Shown one piece after another: positions 34,457-46,039 of a stretch of 64,000 nt of DNA; position 1 is the stretch's first letter; every line of letters starts with the position of its first letter. This DNA comes from Ctenosaura bakeri (taxonomy: Eukaryota; Chordata; Lepidosauria; Squamata; Iguanidae). The position numbers were made by a program, and so were the translations under genes. The notes under the pieces are model-generated. The model did no database searches. It was not told the DNA's origin and worked only from the letters and a program-made list of their open reading frames with translations. The DNA lies in assembly GCA_948474755.1 (NCBI GenBank), contig CAOLHI010001135.1, forward strand, positions 248,001-312,000. Reading direction: 5' to 3'.

Positions 34457-37400
34457 CAGAAGATGTCACCAAACAGGGTTGAGTGAGTGTCTCCCATGCC
34501 TTAAAATTCTTTGAGAAGCTGACACTTCTAGGTATTCTGATTGTGAAGTACTAAACAAAATTGAACTAAGAAAGAAAAATCTAATGTCAGATTCTTCTAC
34601 AATAGCTGCCAAAGTGGACAAAAATAACTAGGGCTTGAAGAATGGGATACTCTCTTAAGAACAAACCCTTATCGTTCCTAAACTTCAGTACTCCAGAATG
34701 ATCACAGAACAATCTTGGACACAGTTTCAAATCATAGGTATCTGGCTGACATATGAAAATATATCCAAACAGTTTTCTCTAACACGCACCCCTTATCATA
34801 ATCAGAAGAAAGCCACAAGCTGAATCTGTTTGCTTTGTTTATACAGCACGTAGAATATAAGCAATCGAACCCTCATTTTCAAATGTTTACTCTATCAAAA
34901 GCATCATTAGGCTATATTTTCTAGGTAGCATGCAGAGTAAACTAATGCACATCCAGACTGCAGGTGTTGATTAGACATTTCTGTTCAAAATGAGAATTGC
35001 AAACACTGTTACATTTAAATTGTCCTCTTTTTTCCCCCCTCCAGAAATAGAGTTAATTAATTCCACTGGGACTAAGAAGTGAAGAAATGTAAACTTCAAT
35101 GAAAACACAGGTTAAGAAGAAAGAATGCTGAAGAGATGTACTACCTTAACTGGTTTACCAAAAGCCTGCTTGCTTTCCCACTTGGTGGCAGTCAAAAGTT
35201 CCCAGGTTTGTTTGCAATAAGTGTAAAATCAAAATAATTTTCATGGAAAGCAATATTCAAAAACAAATATTTGATTTTCAGTGACCTGGCTACATACAGA
35301 TGATGAGGTTTCCCAGATTGCTCATAAGTAATAGAAAAAGGTGTTGATATTTTTTTTTAAAAAGTTTACTGACTGATATCATAAATGGAATCAAACACTT
35401 CCCTTCCAAAATACAAACAAATGTACAACAATTTCCCCCCACAGGTTTTGGTATGGAAGCTCTTCTGAAGAAGTTGTTGTGCTACACTTGTTTTGCTATT
35501 CTACTATTTCATTTGCCTTGAAGTAGAAAAGTTCATATAAAGTCTGGTTCCACTACTGGATGGTGAAATTAAATGAAACAGAAAAACCTCATGTAAGTTA
35601 TCTATACAGGCTGGATGAATGATTTCATACAATTGCAACCAACCCCCCATCCCTAATTTAAGATGCCTCTTGCTGGAAGCATGAGTGCCTTTACTTCCAT
35701 GTATAGCTTACATGTCACTTCAAAAATATTTTGATGACCAAATACTCCCATCACCAGCACTTAAAATATGCATGTGTGCAAAAGAGAGAAGTAACCATGT
35801 CGATCACATGCTGGGCAGCTGAATTCAATGCTTTCCTATGCTCTACTGATTCCACATGGTTCAATCATCTAGACACCTACCAGAACAATGTGGAATGTGG
35901 TATAGAGGAAGGGAAAAGATTATTATTTTTTGTCTGTTTAGATATTAAAAACAAGCTTTAGTAATGAGGGGAAAGAATTTCATTGGATTCAGGAGTTTCG
36001 AGAAAGTAGCTTTATGGCATCTGACTGGCTGAGAAGAAAACTTTCTCTCAATTATCACATTTGTATATTATGGAATGTTTTTGAGAAATATTATGCACTG
36101 ACAGTGATGATCTATCCCGGCATCAGGTTGGTACAAATCAGAAGTAGAATTGGTTGGGGTTTTGGGAAAGATCTATAGCATCTCCCCATTTTTCCATCCA
36201 TTCCAGGAATGGAAAGAATATCCAAAAATATTTGGAAAATAACAATGCTTTCAAAGGTTGTTTTCCATGTGAATTGTTTTTAACAATTTCTTCATATTGG
36301 GAAGCAAATTGCTGAAATTACTTGATGCTTTCTTTGAAAACTAATTTTAAACAATTACACCCCTCTGCTCTGACAAATGTCTTTCTCCTACACTGGTATT
36401 CCAGTAACAGGGAAATGACCTAAGAAGTTTTCCACAGGTGGGGCTAGACCTTGACCTCCAAAGGTCGATCTGTGTTTCTGCACCAAGACAGAGACATCTG
36501 AAAATCCTATAATTTCTGCAATGAGGCAAGGCTGCAATTCTACACCCATGTGAGTGTAAGCTGCTTTCAACTTAGTGGGTTTCTTCTGAGTACACATTAC
36601 AATGCCATTTTAGCAAACTTGGCTAAGCAAAATAGTCAACTGGCCACTTAAAAGAGGGAAGTATTTGGATCTATCATACTCTGCTGGGAACTGGTTCTAG
36701 AAGAGCTCTTTTCTTTCCCCACCATCTATGTCTAATTACTCCCTTCTATCTTATTTTCCCCCAATCCATACCATTTAATTTTGCAAAAAACTGAAAAGCC
36801 CCAAAATTGTGTGTATGGAAAAAGACATATTTTTTATAAGGATAGACATTGTGTTGACTTTTACAGCTAGCGTTTTTCAGCCTTAAAACCTACCCGAGGA
36901 CAATGACTATGCTACATAAGCATTTGTAGAATGCCTGCCACAACACTATCCAGTCCCAGATGAGCTGTTCATACTACTGCAATGATAAATAATAAACAAT
37001 AATTTCTTTCTTACTTCTCAGTACTGCAATTTCCCAACTACTATATTTCTAAAGAATGCAACATTAGTGTAATACCACTTAGGATTACTAGGACTTATGA
37101 TACATCATGAAGTGCTATAAAAACATGCAAAAGTAGTTCAGCTATTGTTACAGAACCACCTTCAGGCCTCTGAAAATTAGCCTTTTCAGCATGACATACT
37201 CAGAGTGGTGGGTGGCTTCAATGTCAGTGTAGTGGTAAATCTGGTCTGAGTTTTAGTTCGAAATTTAAAGGTGTTATCCAAGGTAAAGAATCTACTTTGG
37301 GAAGAAAGTGTTCAGCACTTAAGACAGTTTCTTTAAACTGTACATTAAAATCAAGATCAGTTTCATTGTCCAATGATATGAAAGCCATCAGCTGCTATAG

Positions 37401-38324
37401 GACACATCTTCATTTTCAGACTACATGGAGAGGAAACCAGTATCATATCTCACTTGACTGCCAGAATTTGAAAATATTACTTTTTGTACAACAGCTTTCT
37501 AACATGAAGCTGGACCACCATGCTATATTCAAAAAAGTAACTTTCCAGGCTTTGTAATCTACTTCCAACCTTGAGCAGAGGTTGAGCAAGAGGAGGCGAT
37601 GGGTGGGTTATCCTGGGTGGCATTTGGGGGGGGGCGACTAAACAGAACTGCTGCCCAGAATTCAGCATTTATCCTGCCGGAAGTAGAAGCGGCCAGGCAG
37701 TGTCCACTTCTCTTTCTCTTTTTCTTTCCCTCTCCCCCTCCTCCTCTTCCCCCTCCCCATCTCCCCCCCTCCACAGTCTTGGTTTTCCCAGGCCCTTTCT
37801 GGAAAGACTGTTCCTCATACTGAAGCGCTGCCTACTCTTTCTCCATCTGGCAGTATTTCATGCTTGCCCCTTTGTTCTTTTACTTGCAGAGAAGTGGGGA
37901 GAGAGGTTTCTCAAAGGCTGTCTCAGGTTTGTGTTGTTTTGTTTCCTCTTTAAATCGAGCACAGCTTGAGCTCTCACCAGCTTGGAGGGGGGGCTTATCT
38001 GGCATGTGTGTTGTGATTCCTTTTGTGTGGGCAGTTTTTAAATGGGAAATTCCTCTTTACTAATTAAGTTTAGAAGCCATTATGAAGACTGTGCATGAGG
38101 AATGTTAAATCAAGGGAACAAAAATAACAATTACAGTGTTTTAAATCAATAGATTAACAAATGGGACGTGCAAGAAAATTTTACATCCTGGAGTGCTTAA
38201 GTTCATGTGCTCACTACACATGCCCTGTTTCAAGCTACTACATTCCAATCAGGATCATTCTTCTCCCCTTCCCCAGTTTCCATTTTTTAAAATTTTTAAT
38301 TTTTTTTCCATACAGTAAAATAAA
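34457..38324. other. No gene recognised; mainly unique DNA
   Basis: Apart from a polypyrimidine tract near 37.7 kb and a weak short palindromic block near 36535-36600, no feature can be supported. Short frames near 35731 and 37599 look like chance or compositional artefacts. Confidence 0.5.
37706..37772. repeat. Polypyrimidine tract
   Basis: This is an almost pure C/T stretch on the plus strand, beginning with CTTCTCTTTCTC and ending in C runs. Such tracts can form triplex DNA. No function is implied here. Confidence 0.88.
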
Positions 38325-38510
38325 ATCATAGAAACATAGAATTGGAAGAGATCACAATGGTCATCTAGTCCAACCCCCTACCATGCAGGAACAAAATCTC
38401 AAAGCACCCCCAGCAAATGGCTATCCAGCCTCTTCAAAGAAGGAGACTCCACCACACTCCCAGGCAGCATATTCCACTGACAAACAGCTCTGACCATCAG
38501 GAAGTTGGCA
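38325..38510 (-). mobile_element. CR1 LINE 3' end fragment
   Basis: On the plus strand it reads ATCATAGAAACATAGAATTGG, CATCTAGTCCAACCCCCTAC, ATGGCTATCCAGCCTCTTCA, GGCAGCATATTCCACTGA and AGCTCTGACCATCAGGAAGT. This is the reverse complement of the CR1 C terminus and 3' UTR. It is the same segment as at 54.0 kb but shorter. Confidence 0.93.
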
Positions 38511-38945
38511 AAAATCTTAAAACCATTGAATAAACTTAGTTTAATACATGTGCCCATGTTGTAGTCAAACAACTAGGGTCCATATAAACTGTACAAGTTT
38601 TGCAAAAGTTTGTTCAGAAGTTGGTATTCAATTGTTGCTATTCTGATGATGAAAGCTTTCATCAGTGGAATGATCACAGGGCACCTTTTGGTGATTGCTA
38701 CTCCTCATGTATTCAGAAATACTGTTCTGAAAAGTTGAGTGACCATTCAGAACAGTGTGACTGGAAATTCTGCTGGCAGATAACTTCCATCAGAAGAGAG
38801 ATATCAGTTGGATACCACCTGGCATTTTGGGTGGATATATAGCAGTTGAGATGTAGGGTTGTCAGTTGTGATCCTACTTCCATTCTTCACATATTCCCTG
38901 AACATGGACCTATAATTCAAAAAAGTCCCTCAATCTTCTCTCTCT

Positions 38946-38952
<7 letters not shown>

Positions 38953-38992
<40 letters not shown>
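38953..38992. repeat. (TA)20 microsatellite
   Basis: About 20 uninterrupted TA units follow a T run. Confidence 0.97.
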
Positions 38993-38995
<3 letters not shown>

Positions 38996-39159
38996 TTGTA
39001 TTAGATATGGGAGAGTCATCCAGTTCAGGATTTGTTAAAGGTCTCCAATTTTTCTCTAAAACTTCTTTTTAAATTGGGTCCATAGTAGATCATGAGGCTT
39101 TTATTTTGTTTTGGTTTAGTTTTGGCTGGAAAATCACAGGAATTTCTATTTAAATTTTT

Positions 39160-39965
39160 CAACTTGCACGTCCAGAGGCAAGCGGCACTGGGAGAAAAGA
39201 TGCAGACACAGGAATTGGGAGATAAAAGGCCATAACTTTATTGGCTACAGCTGCTTAAGGTTGGTGTGTGCATGGGACTGGATCTAGGCATCGATCAACT
39301 TGCCATTGACCCATGAGACCGACATCTGGCACCACCAGAACCAGAACTGGCACCACTAGAACCACCGGGGTGACAGGAATGGCCAACCACAGGAAACTAA
39401 GATGTCCTTCCTGCTCCAGGGGGTTTGGAGGAGCCCTGCCCCACCAGTGGGACCAGGAAGGCCCCTTCCACCCCACCCCTTGAATCCCTGCAAGGGGAAC
39501 CCCAAACTCCAGTGATGACATGGGAGACCCTGTGCCTGCCATCCAGGATCCTGTACGTATGCAACCATCCCAAAAGTTGTGACAGGTTCACAAGGAACCC
39601 CAAACAGAAAATGCCACCAAACGCAGTGCCATCACGAAGTGCCCAGACCCCACTGGAGCAAAAGTGATAACAGCAGACCCAGCTGGAGAGGTTGAGAGGA
39701 GTGGGCGACATCCAGCAAAGAACTGACTGAAAGCCAGGGCTGTGGGGAAATAAGTACCCAGCACTGGACTAGAGAGAAAACTGCCCAGACAGGGCAGCTC
39801 CTCCCCGTACCAACACAACAGTCAATAGATTCAAACCAGTGGTTTAAATCCACTGGCTACTGGCTCCCCCTTCCCAGGAGGCTGTGCGGAAGTGCACAGC
39901 CCCCTGGCAAGAAGAAACACATGGCCAGGATGCTGAGGAGTGCTGTCTTCCCCAAACACAAACTG
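39160..39965 (-). mobile_element. Unclassified GC-rich interspersed repeat
   Basis: It is a GC-rich block in an AT-rich setting. On the minus strand it ends CCAATAAAGTTATGGCC, a polyadenylation-signal-like terminus, followed by a TCTCCCAATTCC block. A related terminus, in the same orientation, occurs at 46.08 kb (AAAATAAAGTGGCCCTTATT). Near the other side is a 21-bp near-palindrome CCAGTGGTTTAAATCCACTGG. Overlapping frames on the minus strand have no domain I recognise. An LTR or other retroelement end is possible. I cannot assign the class. Confidence 0.4.
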
Positions 39966-41746
39966 TCCCCCCTGTAAGTTAGATGGTTGCCTTTTGAAAA
40001 ACAAACATTTGTAATATGGCGTTGGTCTCCCCCCCTCCGCTTTTTTGAGAACTGCATCACAAGTTTAGATTTTCTGACAAATTACATTTCAGTCCATGTG
40101 TAGTTTGGGTTGTATAGGAGTCATGCAAATTGTTTAAACTCACAACAAAATGTGAACTCAGTTATAACACTCACCCATCTCTGTATTACATGTGTCAAAA
40201 TGTTAGTTCAGCCATGTCAGTGTAGTTTGCCGCTTTTATTTTGTTACAAGTATTGTGCAAACTCTAACCCTCTGCCTCTGTCTTGAATAGACAACATGCA
40301 AAACTTGCTAAAACAAATTATAAATGATCTACATTATTTGAATTAAATTAATATATAATTAATCTACGAAGGACTGAAGCTCTATCTAAAATAACAAATG
40401 ATACAATCAAGCTCATTTACTATTGTTAGTCCCAATTACAGGAAATCCACTAAGATCAATGAAACGTACAGAAAAGTATTAACTTACCAATTCCCATTGA
40501 TTTAATAGATCTGTTTCAGTGTAGACTAACAAAGGAATTTAGGCTGTAAAGTTTTATTTAAGTATAGGCACACAGCTGGCTTTGTCTGGAGGAATGTCAC
40601 AGATACAGGCTCAGTCATTCTAAATATAACGAATTATAATTCTCTGGGCTGTGCTAATAGAGTTGGATGTTAAGGACTGTTTTTTTTAAAAAAAGCCTTT
40701 TTTTCCACTCAGCGCTTCTGAATAAAGGTGTACTCTTATTTGCTCACTGCCATCATACATGTGCTATCTACACCTTGCTATACCTCTTTGTTTAAATTAG
40801 GGACATTATCTTCATTTTATTTCCTTATTCTTATACTCTCTGAGTATTCTATAAGCTGCACCTCTGCAGAATATGCCAAACCTACACTGTATATTTTTTC
40901 TTAGGAATCTCCTGTATCTTAGTATTAATATCCCCATCTCCTTTCTAGAAAAGTTATCTCCATTTTCACTGATAAAATGCACTTCTGTTGACTTGTCAAA
41001 ATCATTTAAAAAAATAAACTGTACTTTGAGAAACAGAATATTCTTGAATTTGATTTATTCATTTTTGCCATTTTGTGAGTTCACTAGCATTTTTTTTTAG
41101 AAAAGAAAGTACCACAAGTTGCCCAAAATAGAATCTAGATAGTGAAAGAGTCAGGTTTAATTTGTTAACCAGTGAACAGTGACAGCAGTTGTAGTGATGT
41201 TGAAATAATGGGTATTTTATTTTGAGACTATAAGTATTTTTTTTTATTACACTGACAGTTAGCAGTAACAGGATTTATTCCTGGGATAGAATAAACTAAT
41301 CCTAGAGAACAGTCTTATTTATTTTTCTTCCAATACAAAACACAAATGCATTCTGGTAAATGTGTGGAAATGTCCAATTTTTTTATGCTTTCATCTTGGC
41401 ATTTATTTACAGAACTGAGCATTGGTATAGCCAGCTTATCTTTTTATTTATGAAATCCTGAATGGTTTTACAATTACTCCAGGGGTATATTTGTGTAACC
41501 AGAAACAACTGTACAGAATATTCTGTATTGCACTGAAATAAGGCAGCGTGAGTTACACCTACAAAGGTCCAAGCAGACATCTGTCTAAATTGCGACAATT
41601 CTAACCAGTTCCCATGACAAGCTGCATGCGATAAGTCAAGTACCATACTCCCTACAGATTATCCAAACATAGTATTTAATGAGAATTTTTCTGAAACTTT
41701 CTGGCTCTCTAACTACAGTCATGGAACATGATTAATTTTATAGATT
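39966..41746. other. No gene recognised; unique AT-rich DNA
   Basis: Nothing is supported here beyond short A/T runs and a weak palindromic block near 40430-40545. Confidence 0.5.
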
Positions 41747-42194
41747 TCATATTTGATGAGAATTTTCTTCCACTGGATTTTCTTCCAGTGGATTTCCACT
41801 GTACTTAAAAAAATAATAAAACCCCACCCTTAGTCATGAGTGCAGTTCATGTTTTTCATGTGTTTTCTCCTCTCTCATCTCCTTGTGCTTTTTGCTGGCT
41901 GTTTCTACCCTTCTCTTTTTCTTGCTAGCTGCATCATACCACACAAAGGGGCAGGACAAAGCGTCTACCTATGGGAACCTTCCTCCTTATCCTCTGATTG
42001 TTCAGAGTTAGTCAGAATACAGCCCATAACAAGGAAGAAACCCCATTACATTACATTGAAAGATAGTAAATTAATATCCTGGCCATTACAGGCAAAAAAA
42101 GGACACACAATTTCATCTCATTATTCAACCAAATAACTACTTACCAACCTAATTTAGTAGACGTTACATCATATTTGATGAGAATTTTCTTCCA
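41747..42194. repeat. Duplicated 380-bp segment, copy 1, flanked by 26-bp direct repeats
   Basis: The segment 41790-42170 is nearly identical to 44143-44525. I count six substitutions and one 2-bp indel. Copy 1 alone is bracketed by a perfect 26-bp direct repeat, TCATATTTGATGAGAATTTT continuing CTTCCA, at 41747-41772 and 42169-42194. Between the left repeat and the segment is a 17-bp filler that forms a hairpin with its neighbours. There is no poly(A) tail, terminal inverted repeat or reading frame. The flanking repeat looks like a long target-site duplication, so copy 1 is probably the inserted one. Confidence 0.9.
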
Positions 42195-43470
42195 TATTCC
42201 TTTCTATTTACTTTCTTTCTAAGACATACCCAATGAGTTGAATCAATGGCCCTTCACTGTATTTAAAAATACAAAAATAGCCCCAAAGCCTCCAAAAATA
42301 ATGTATTAATTTTAATAAATTTATTTAATAAATAAGTGTTATTTATTTATTGTCTTCCAATAGAGGAGCAACAAATAACATTTTACTTCCAAGCTCTGTA
42401 TTTCTCTACTCAAAAGTAAAACCCATTGACTTCAGTGGGGCTTAAAGGCAAGCAAATATGGATTGCAAGGCAGTTTGAACAATCACAAGCAACTCTCACA
42501 CATCTGAAACTGAGTGGAAAGGTTATATCAGATACTGCAAATCATTTGCAGTTGTAATGCTCATTATCCCTCTTTCAAAAACTGTGCCTTTCCTGCCCAA
42601 TTCCTTCCATTCTCTTTATGATTTTTAGTTCATACTGAGGTGCTGTTCTCGGGTTGGTAAGTTTTAATAGTGTGTTCCCAGTGCCGCCAGGCCACTTCTC
42701 CCCCACTGTGCAGAACTGACACTATAGAAAACAGGACCTTCTCTTAAGCAAAGGACTGCTGACTTTACATATGGGGAAAAAGGAAAGTCTGCTTCCTTAA
42801 ATGCTGATTCAGCACAGTAGGGGATAGACAGACCCGAGGCAGCAGGAGCAGACAAGTTAAATTATCTATAAAAAAGTGGAAAATTGCAGCACACCCTGGA
42901 AAAAAAAATTATCAAACCACACTTTTTTTTTCTCACAGGCATGATCCTCTTTTGCCATTTTTTTATTTGAATCATGCTATCGTGACTAACGTTATTCTCT
43001 GTGACAGATAAATCAGGTTTCAACACTTCTGCAAGACAGTCTTAGATATAGTAAGTGAAGTCTGTGCAAAACAAATTACTTCTACACTCCACTCAAGAAA
43101 GAGATTCTGAATAACTTAAATATAAGTTCATATATCTAGTTTTTAAAAGCCAACACAGTTTTAGAGCTACAAACAAAGGCATGAGATTAAAATGATTAAA
43201 ATGTTGAAAACATTGTCTTGTTGTGTTAAATATAATGCAGGGCACTGATCTAATTACCTAAACAAAAGAAGCTGCAATCCTCAAACAGCTACATGAGAGT
43301 GAGTTCTTTTAAATAAAAATAGCCACAGTGGCAAAGAGAATCAGGAGAAGTCGGAGCTTGGAATCCTGCTTTTTACAATGAACTAGTCAGTCTACCTATT
43401 CTGATCACTTAACTGGTCATTACTTTTCATTGTTACTGCAGCTCAGAAAAGAAACTCACAGAGTGATATT
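42195..43470. other. No gene recognised; unique AT-rich DNA
   Basis: It holds a short interspersed palindrome near 42.4 kb (listed) and A/T-rich tracts. No gene is seen. Confidence 0.5.
42412..42446. repeat. Short interspersed palindrome
   Basis: AAGTAAAACCCATTGA is followed by CTTCAGTGGGGCTTA, its imperfect reverse complement. This GTAA(G)CCCATTGA / TCAATGGGGCTTAC design is frequent in reptile DNA. A clearer example lies at 59.13 kb. Confidence 0.55.
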
Positions 43471-43955
43471 ATTGTTGTTTGTTGCTGTGTGCTTTCACTT
43501 CGTTTCCAGATGGGTTTCCCACTGAATTCCTCTGAGGCTGAGAAAGTGTGGCTTACCCAAGGTGGGGTTTCATGATCAAGAGGAGAATTCAGTCCTTTGT
43601 CTCCCAAGAGTCCTGGTCCATATTAAAGCCACTACACCAGGACTTTCCAAACAGTGTGCCGCGACATGTTAGTGTGTCACCTGAAGCATGTAGGTGTGTC
43701 ACCTACAATCATGGAAACGTATGTTATTATTTATAAATCATATATTTTTAAAAATATATGAAAGGTTTTCATGAGATATGTTGTGTCCCCATACATTTTG
43801 TTATTACAATGTATGTACGCTTCTGTAGGGGTTTGTTTAACATCCAATTTGCTAGTAAAACTGAATTACTGTGTCGCAGAATGATGCATGTCTAAGAAGT
43901 GTGTCACCAACATGAAAAGTTTGGAAAGCTCTGCACTACACCATGCTGACTCATA
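43471..43955 (-). mobile_element. tRNA-derived SINE interrupted by a hAT element
   Basis: The left part (43471-43637) runs from the tail (TTGTTGCTGTGTGCTTTCAC) towards the tRNA-like head. The head continues to the right of the insertion as CACTACACCATGCTGACTC. The interruption is a complete hAT element with target-site duplication, so the SINE predates it. Confidence 0.8.
43638..43933. mobile_element. hAT non-autonomous element nested in SINE
   Basis: The terminal inverted repeats are CAGGACTTTCCAAAC at the left and CAGAGCTTTCCAAAC from the right (reverse-complemented). The 8-bp target-site duplication CACTACAC is exact (43630-43637 and 43934-43941), the length expected for hAT transposases. 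The 296-bp interior has GTGTGTCACC-type repeats near both ends and no reading frame, so it was moved by a transposase from elsewhere. Confidence 0.93.
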
Positions 43956-44142
43956 GACTTACTTGTTACTGTTGAGTTGTTTTGCTGTTACTATTATGCC
44001 ATTGAAAAATACAGTAAATAAAGGACCAGTAGTACTGGTTCTGAATTCTGAAAAAAAAAGTCAGACATCACAAAATGATCCTACTCTACAACTTACTAAC
44101 TACCCTGGATGACAACCTGCTTATAAAATCCAGTTGGAGATG

Positions 44143-44525
44143 GGATTTCCACTGTACTTAAAAAAATAATAAAACCCCACCCTTAGTCATGAGTGCAGTT
44201 CATGTTTTTCATGCGTTTTCTCCTCTCTCATCTCCTTGTGCTTTTTGCTGGCTGTTTCTAACCTTCTCTTTTTCTTGCTAGCTGCATCATACCACACAAA
44301 GGGGCAGGACAAAGCATCTACCTATGGGAACCTTCCTCCTTATCCTCTGATTGTTCAGAGTTAGTCAGAATACAGCCCATAACAAGGAAGAAACCCCATT
44401 ACATTACATTGAAAGATAGTAAATTAATATCCTGGCCATTACAGGCGAAAAAAGGACACACAATTTCATCTCATTATTCAACCAAATAACTACTTACCAA
44501 CTTAATTTATTAGACAAGTTACATC
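44143..44525. repeat. Duplicated 380-bp segment, copy 2
   Basis: This is the direct-orientation partner of 41790-42170, about 98% identical. No flanking direct repeat is visible on this copy, so it may be the source locus. It contains a pyrimidine-rich run, GCTAGCTGCATCATACCACA and TATGGGAACCTTCCTCC, without any motif I recognise. Confidence 0.93.
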
Positions 44526-44733
44526 TAAGCTCTGAGAAAAAAACAGAGCACACTGCAAAGAGGCCAAAAAGTTAAGAATATATTCTGTGAGAGGTGTGAA
44601 TAAGCAAATAAGATTTAATATTCTAGTAGATTTGTGGGATTGCGACATCCTGAAATGCAACACAATAGCACTATTCATAATACAGCAGAGGACTAAATGT
44701 CAGAAGTGTTTAAAAACAGGAGCAAAAAGGAGA

Positions 44734-45530
44734 TAAAATTGCCCCAACAAAACAAGGAAATCTATTAATTTATCAAGAGTTACTGAAATGGGAAGGGGAC
44801 AAGCCAAGAATGCATACTGAAGAAGAACTAAAAGCTTTAGGACATGAATTTAACTGGTTCCCATGGAGACAACTCAAGGAGAGATTTAAAATGGATCAAA
44901 AATTATATGGATTTGAAAGAAAATAAAATGAATTAGATCTACTGATGAGGGGGGACCAGAAGAAAAGAATATCTAAATTTTATAAACTATTGCTGCAAAG
45001 AGATATGGAACCAGAGGTTGTCAAACATAATATGGTTAGGTGGGCACAAAATATTGGGCATCCAATTGAATTGGATACATGGGTGAGGGCTTGGAAAACA
45101 GATATAAAATTTACACCAAGTTTAAATTTAAGAGAAAATGTTTACAAAAAGCTACATAGATGGTATATGACACCAGAAAGATTGCAAAAAATAACTAAAA
45201 ATGGAAATACAAGATGTTGGAAATGTAACAAAAAGATGGGCTCCTTTTACCATATGTGGTGGACCTGTAAGATAGCAAGGAAATTCTGGAAGGAAATACA
45301 TGATGAAATTCAAAGAATTTATAATTTAAACTTTGAAATGAAACCAGAGTTCTACCTGTTAAATATATAAGGACAACAAAGAGAAATAAGGTCTTACCAG
45401 AAGACAATGTTATACTTGATAACTGCTGCAAAATTGATATATGCGCAACATAGGAAAGAAAGGCTAAATATGTTGATAAAGAAGAATGGAACTTTAAAGT
45501 CCTGGATATGGTTGGGATAGAAAATAAACA
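44734..45530 (+). pseudogene. L1 ORF2 C-terminal remnant with Cys-rich motif
   Basis: The frame that is open from 44945 to 45370 gives the L1 C-terminal domain. An in-frame TAA at 44924-44926 separates it from upstream L1-like residues (WEGDKPRMHTEEE, LGHEFNWFPW). It contains CWKC...H....C (C91, C94, H103, C108 counted from the ATG at 44945), the zinc-knuckle-like motif typical of L1 ORF2p and needed for nucleic-acid contact and retrotransposition. A frameshift near 45365 moves the last part (YLITAAKLIYAQH) into another frame. It cannot be functional. Confidence 0.9.
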
Positions 45531-45654
45531 TGTTCTTTGAAAAATGAACCTATCCAGAACTTTGAAAGGGAACGGAGAGAGGTTTTAAACTGGATAAAGA
45601 CACAGCATAAGAAAGGGAAAGGAATAAAGTAAGAAAGTATGTAAAATAAAGCAA

Positions 45655-45735
45655 CAAGGTAATTAGGTAATGTAACAAAGTAACAATGTTATAATGCAAC
45701 AATGTAATAACATAAGATGTAACAATGTAAGAACA
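45655..45735. repeat. AACAATGTA-like minisatellite in L1 3' UTR
   Basis: There are imperfect 8-10 bp units of the TAACAATGTA type, about eight copies, between the ORF2 remnant and the L1 tail. Confidence 0.7.
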
Positions 45736-46039
45736 TTTTCTCTTTGGTGTAAGCAATAACTATGTATGAATGGCATGAAAATAAACAGATTCAACTGGAA
45801 AATAAGCTTGGAAGTGGGGAGGTTTTTTAAAAAAATATTCAATAATAAATGTCAATAAAAATACTTAAAAAAAAGGAGAAACATATGAATTGCTAATCAA
45901 CCACCTAGTGACCTTATGACCTTCTAATTGTCACATTTCACATTGCTAAACTATCACAGGTGCTTTAAAGAAAAGTAGTAGCCCATTTTGCTATGGCTCT
46001 TCAGTTAAAAACACTATGATATGGCACTTGCTGACTAAC

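Larger units (their letters stand above)
44734..45869 (+). mobile_element. 5'-truncated L1 LINE
   Basis: The sense L1 3' end contains the ORF2 C terminus, a 3' UTR with an AACAATGTA-like minisatellite, and a tail TCAATAAAAATACTTAAAAAAAA. A candidate 10-bp target duplication AAAAAGGAGA lies at 44724-44733 and 45870-45879, though the A run makes its left limit uncertain. The copy is short because of 5' truncation, as is usual for L1. Confidence 0.9.

Noticed and set aside
39160..39965. Endogenous retrovirus or complete LTR retrotransposon
   Set aside because: There is no paired LTR, primer-binding site, gag, protease or reverse-transcriptase sequence. Only an AATAAA-containing edge is visible.
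44143..44525. Copy 2 of the 380-bp segment as a transposon insertion in its own right
   Set aside because: I found no target-site duplication or inverted termini around it. It may simply be the source of copy 1.
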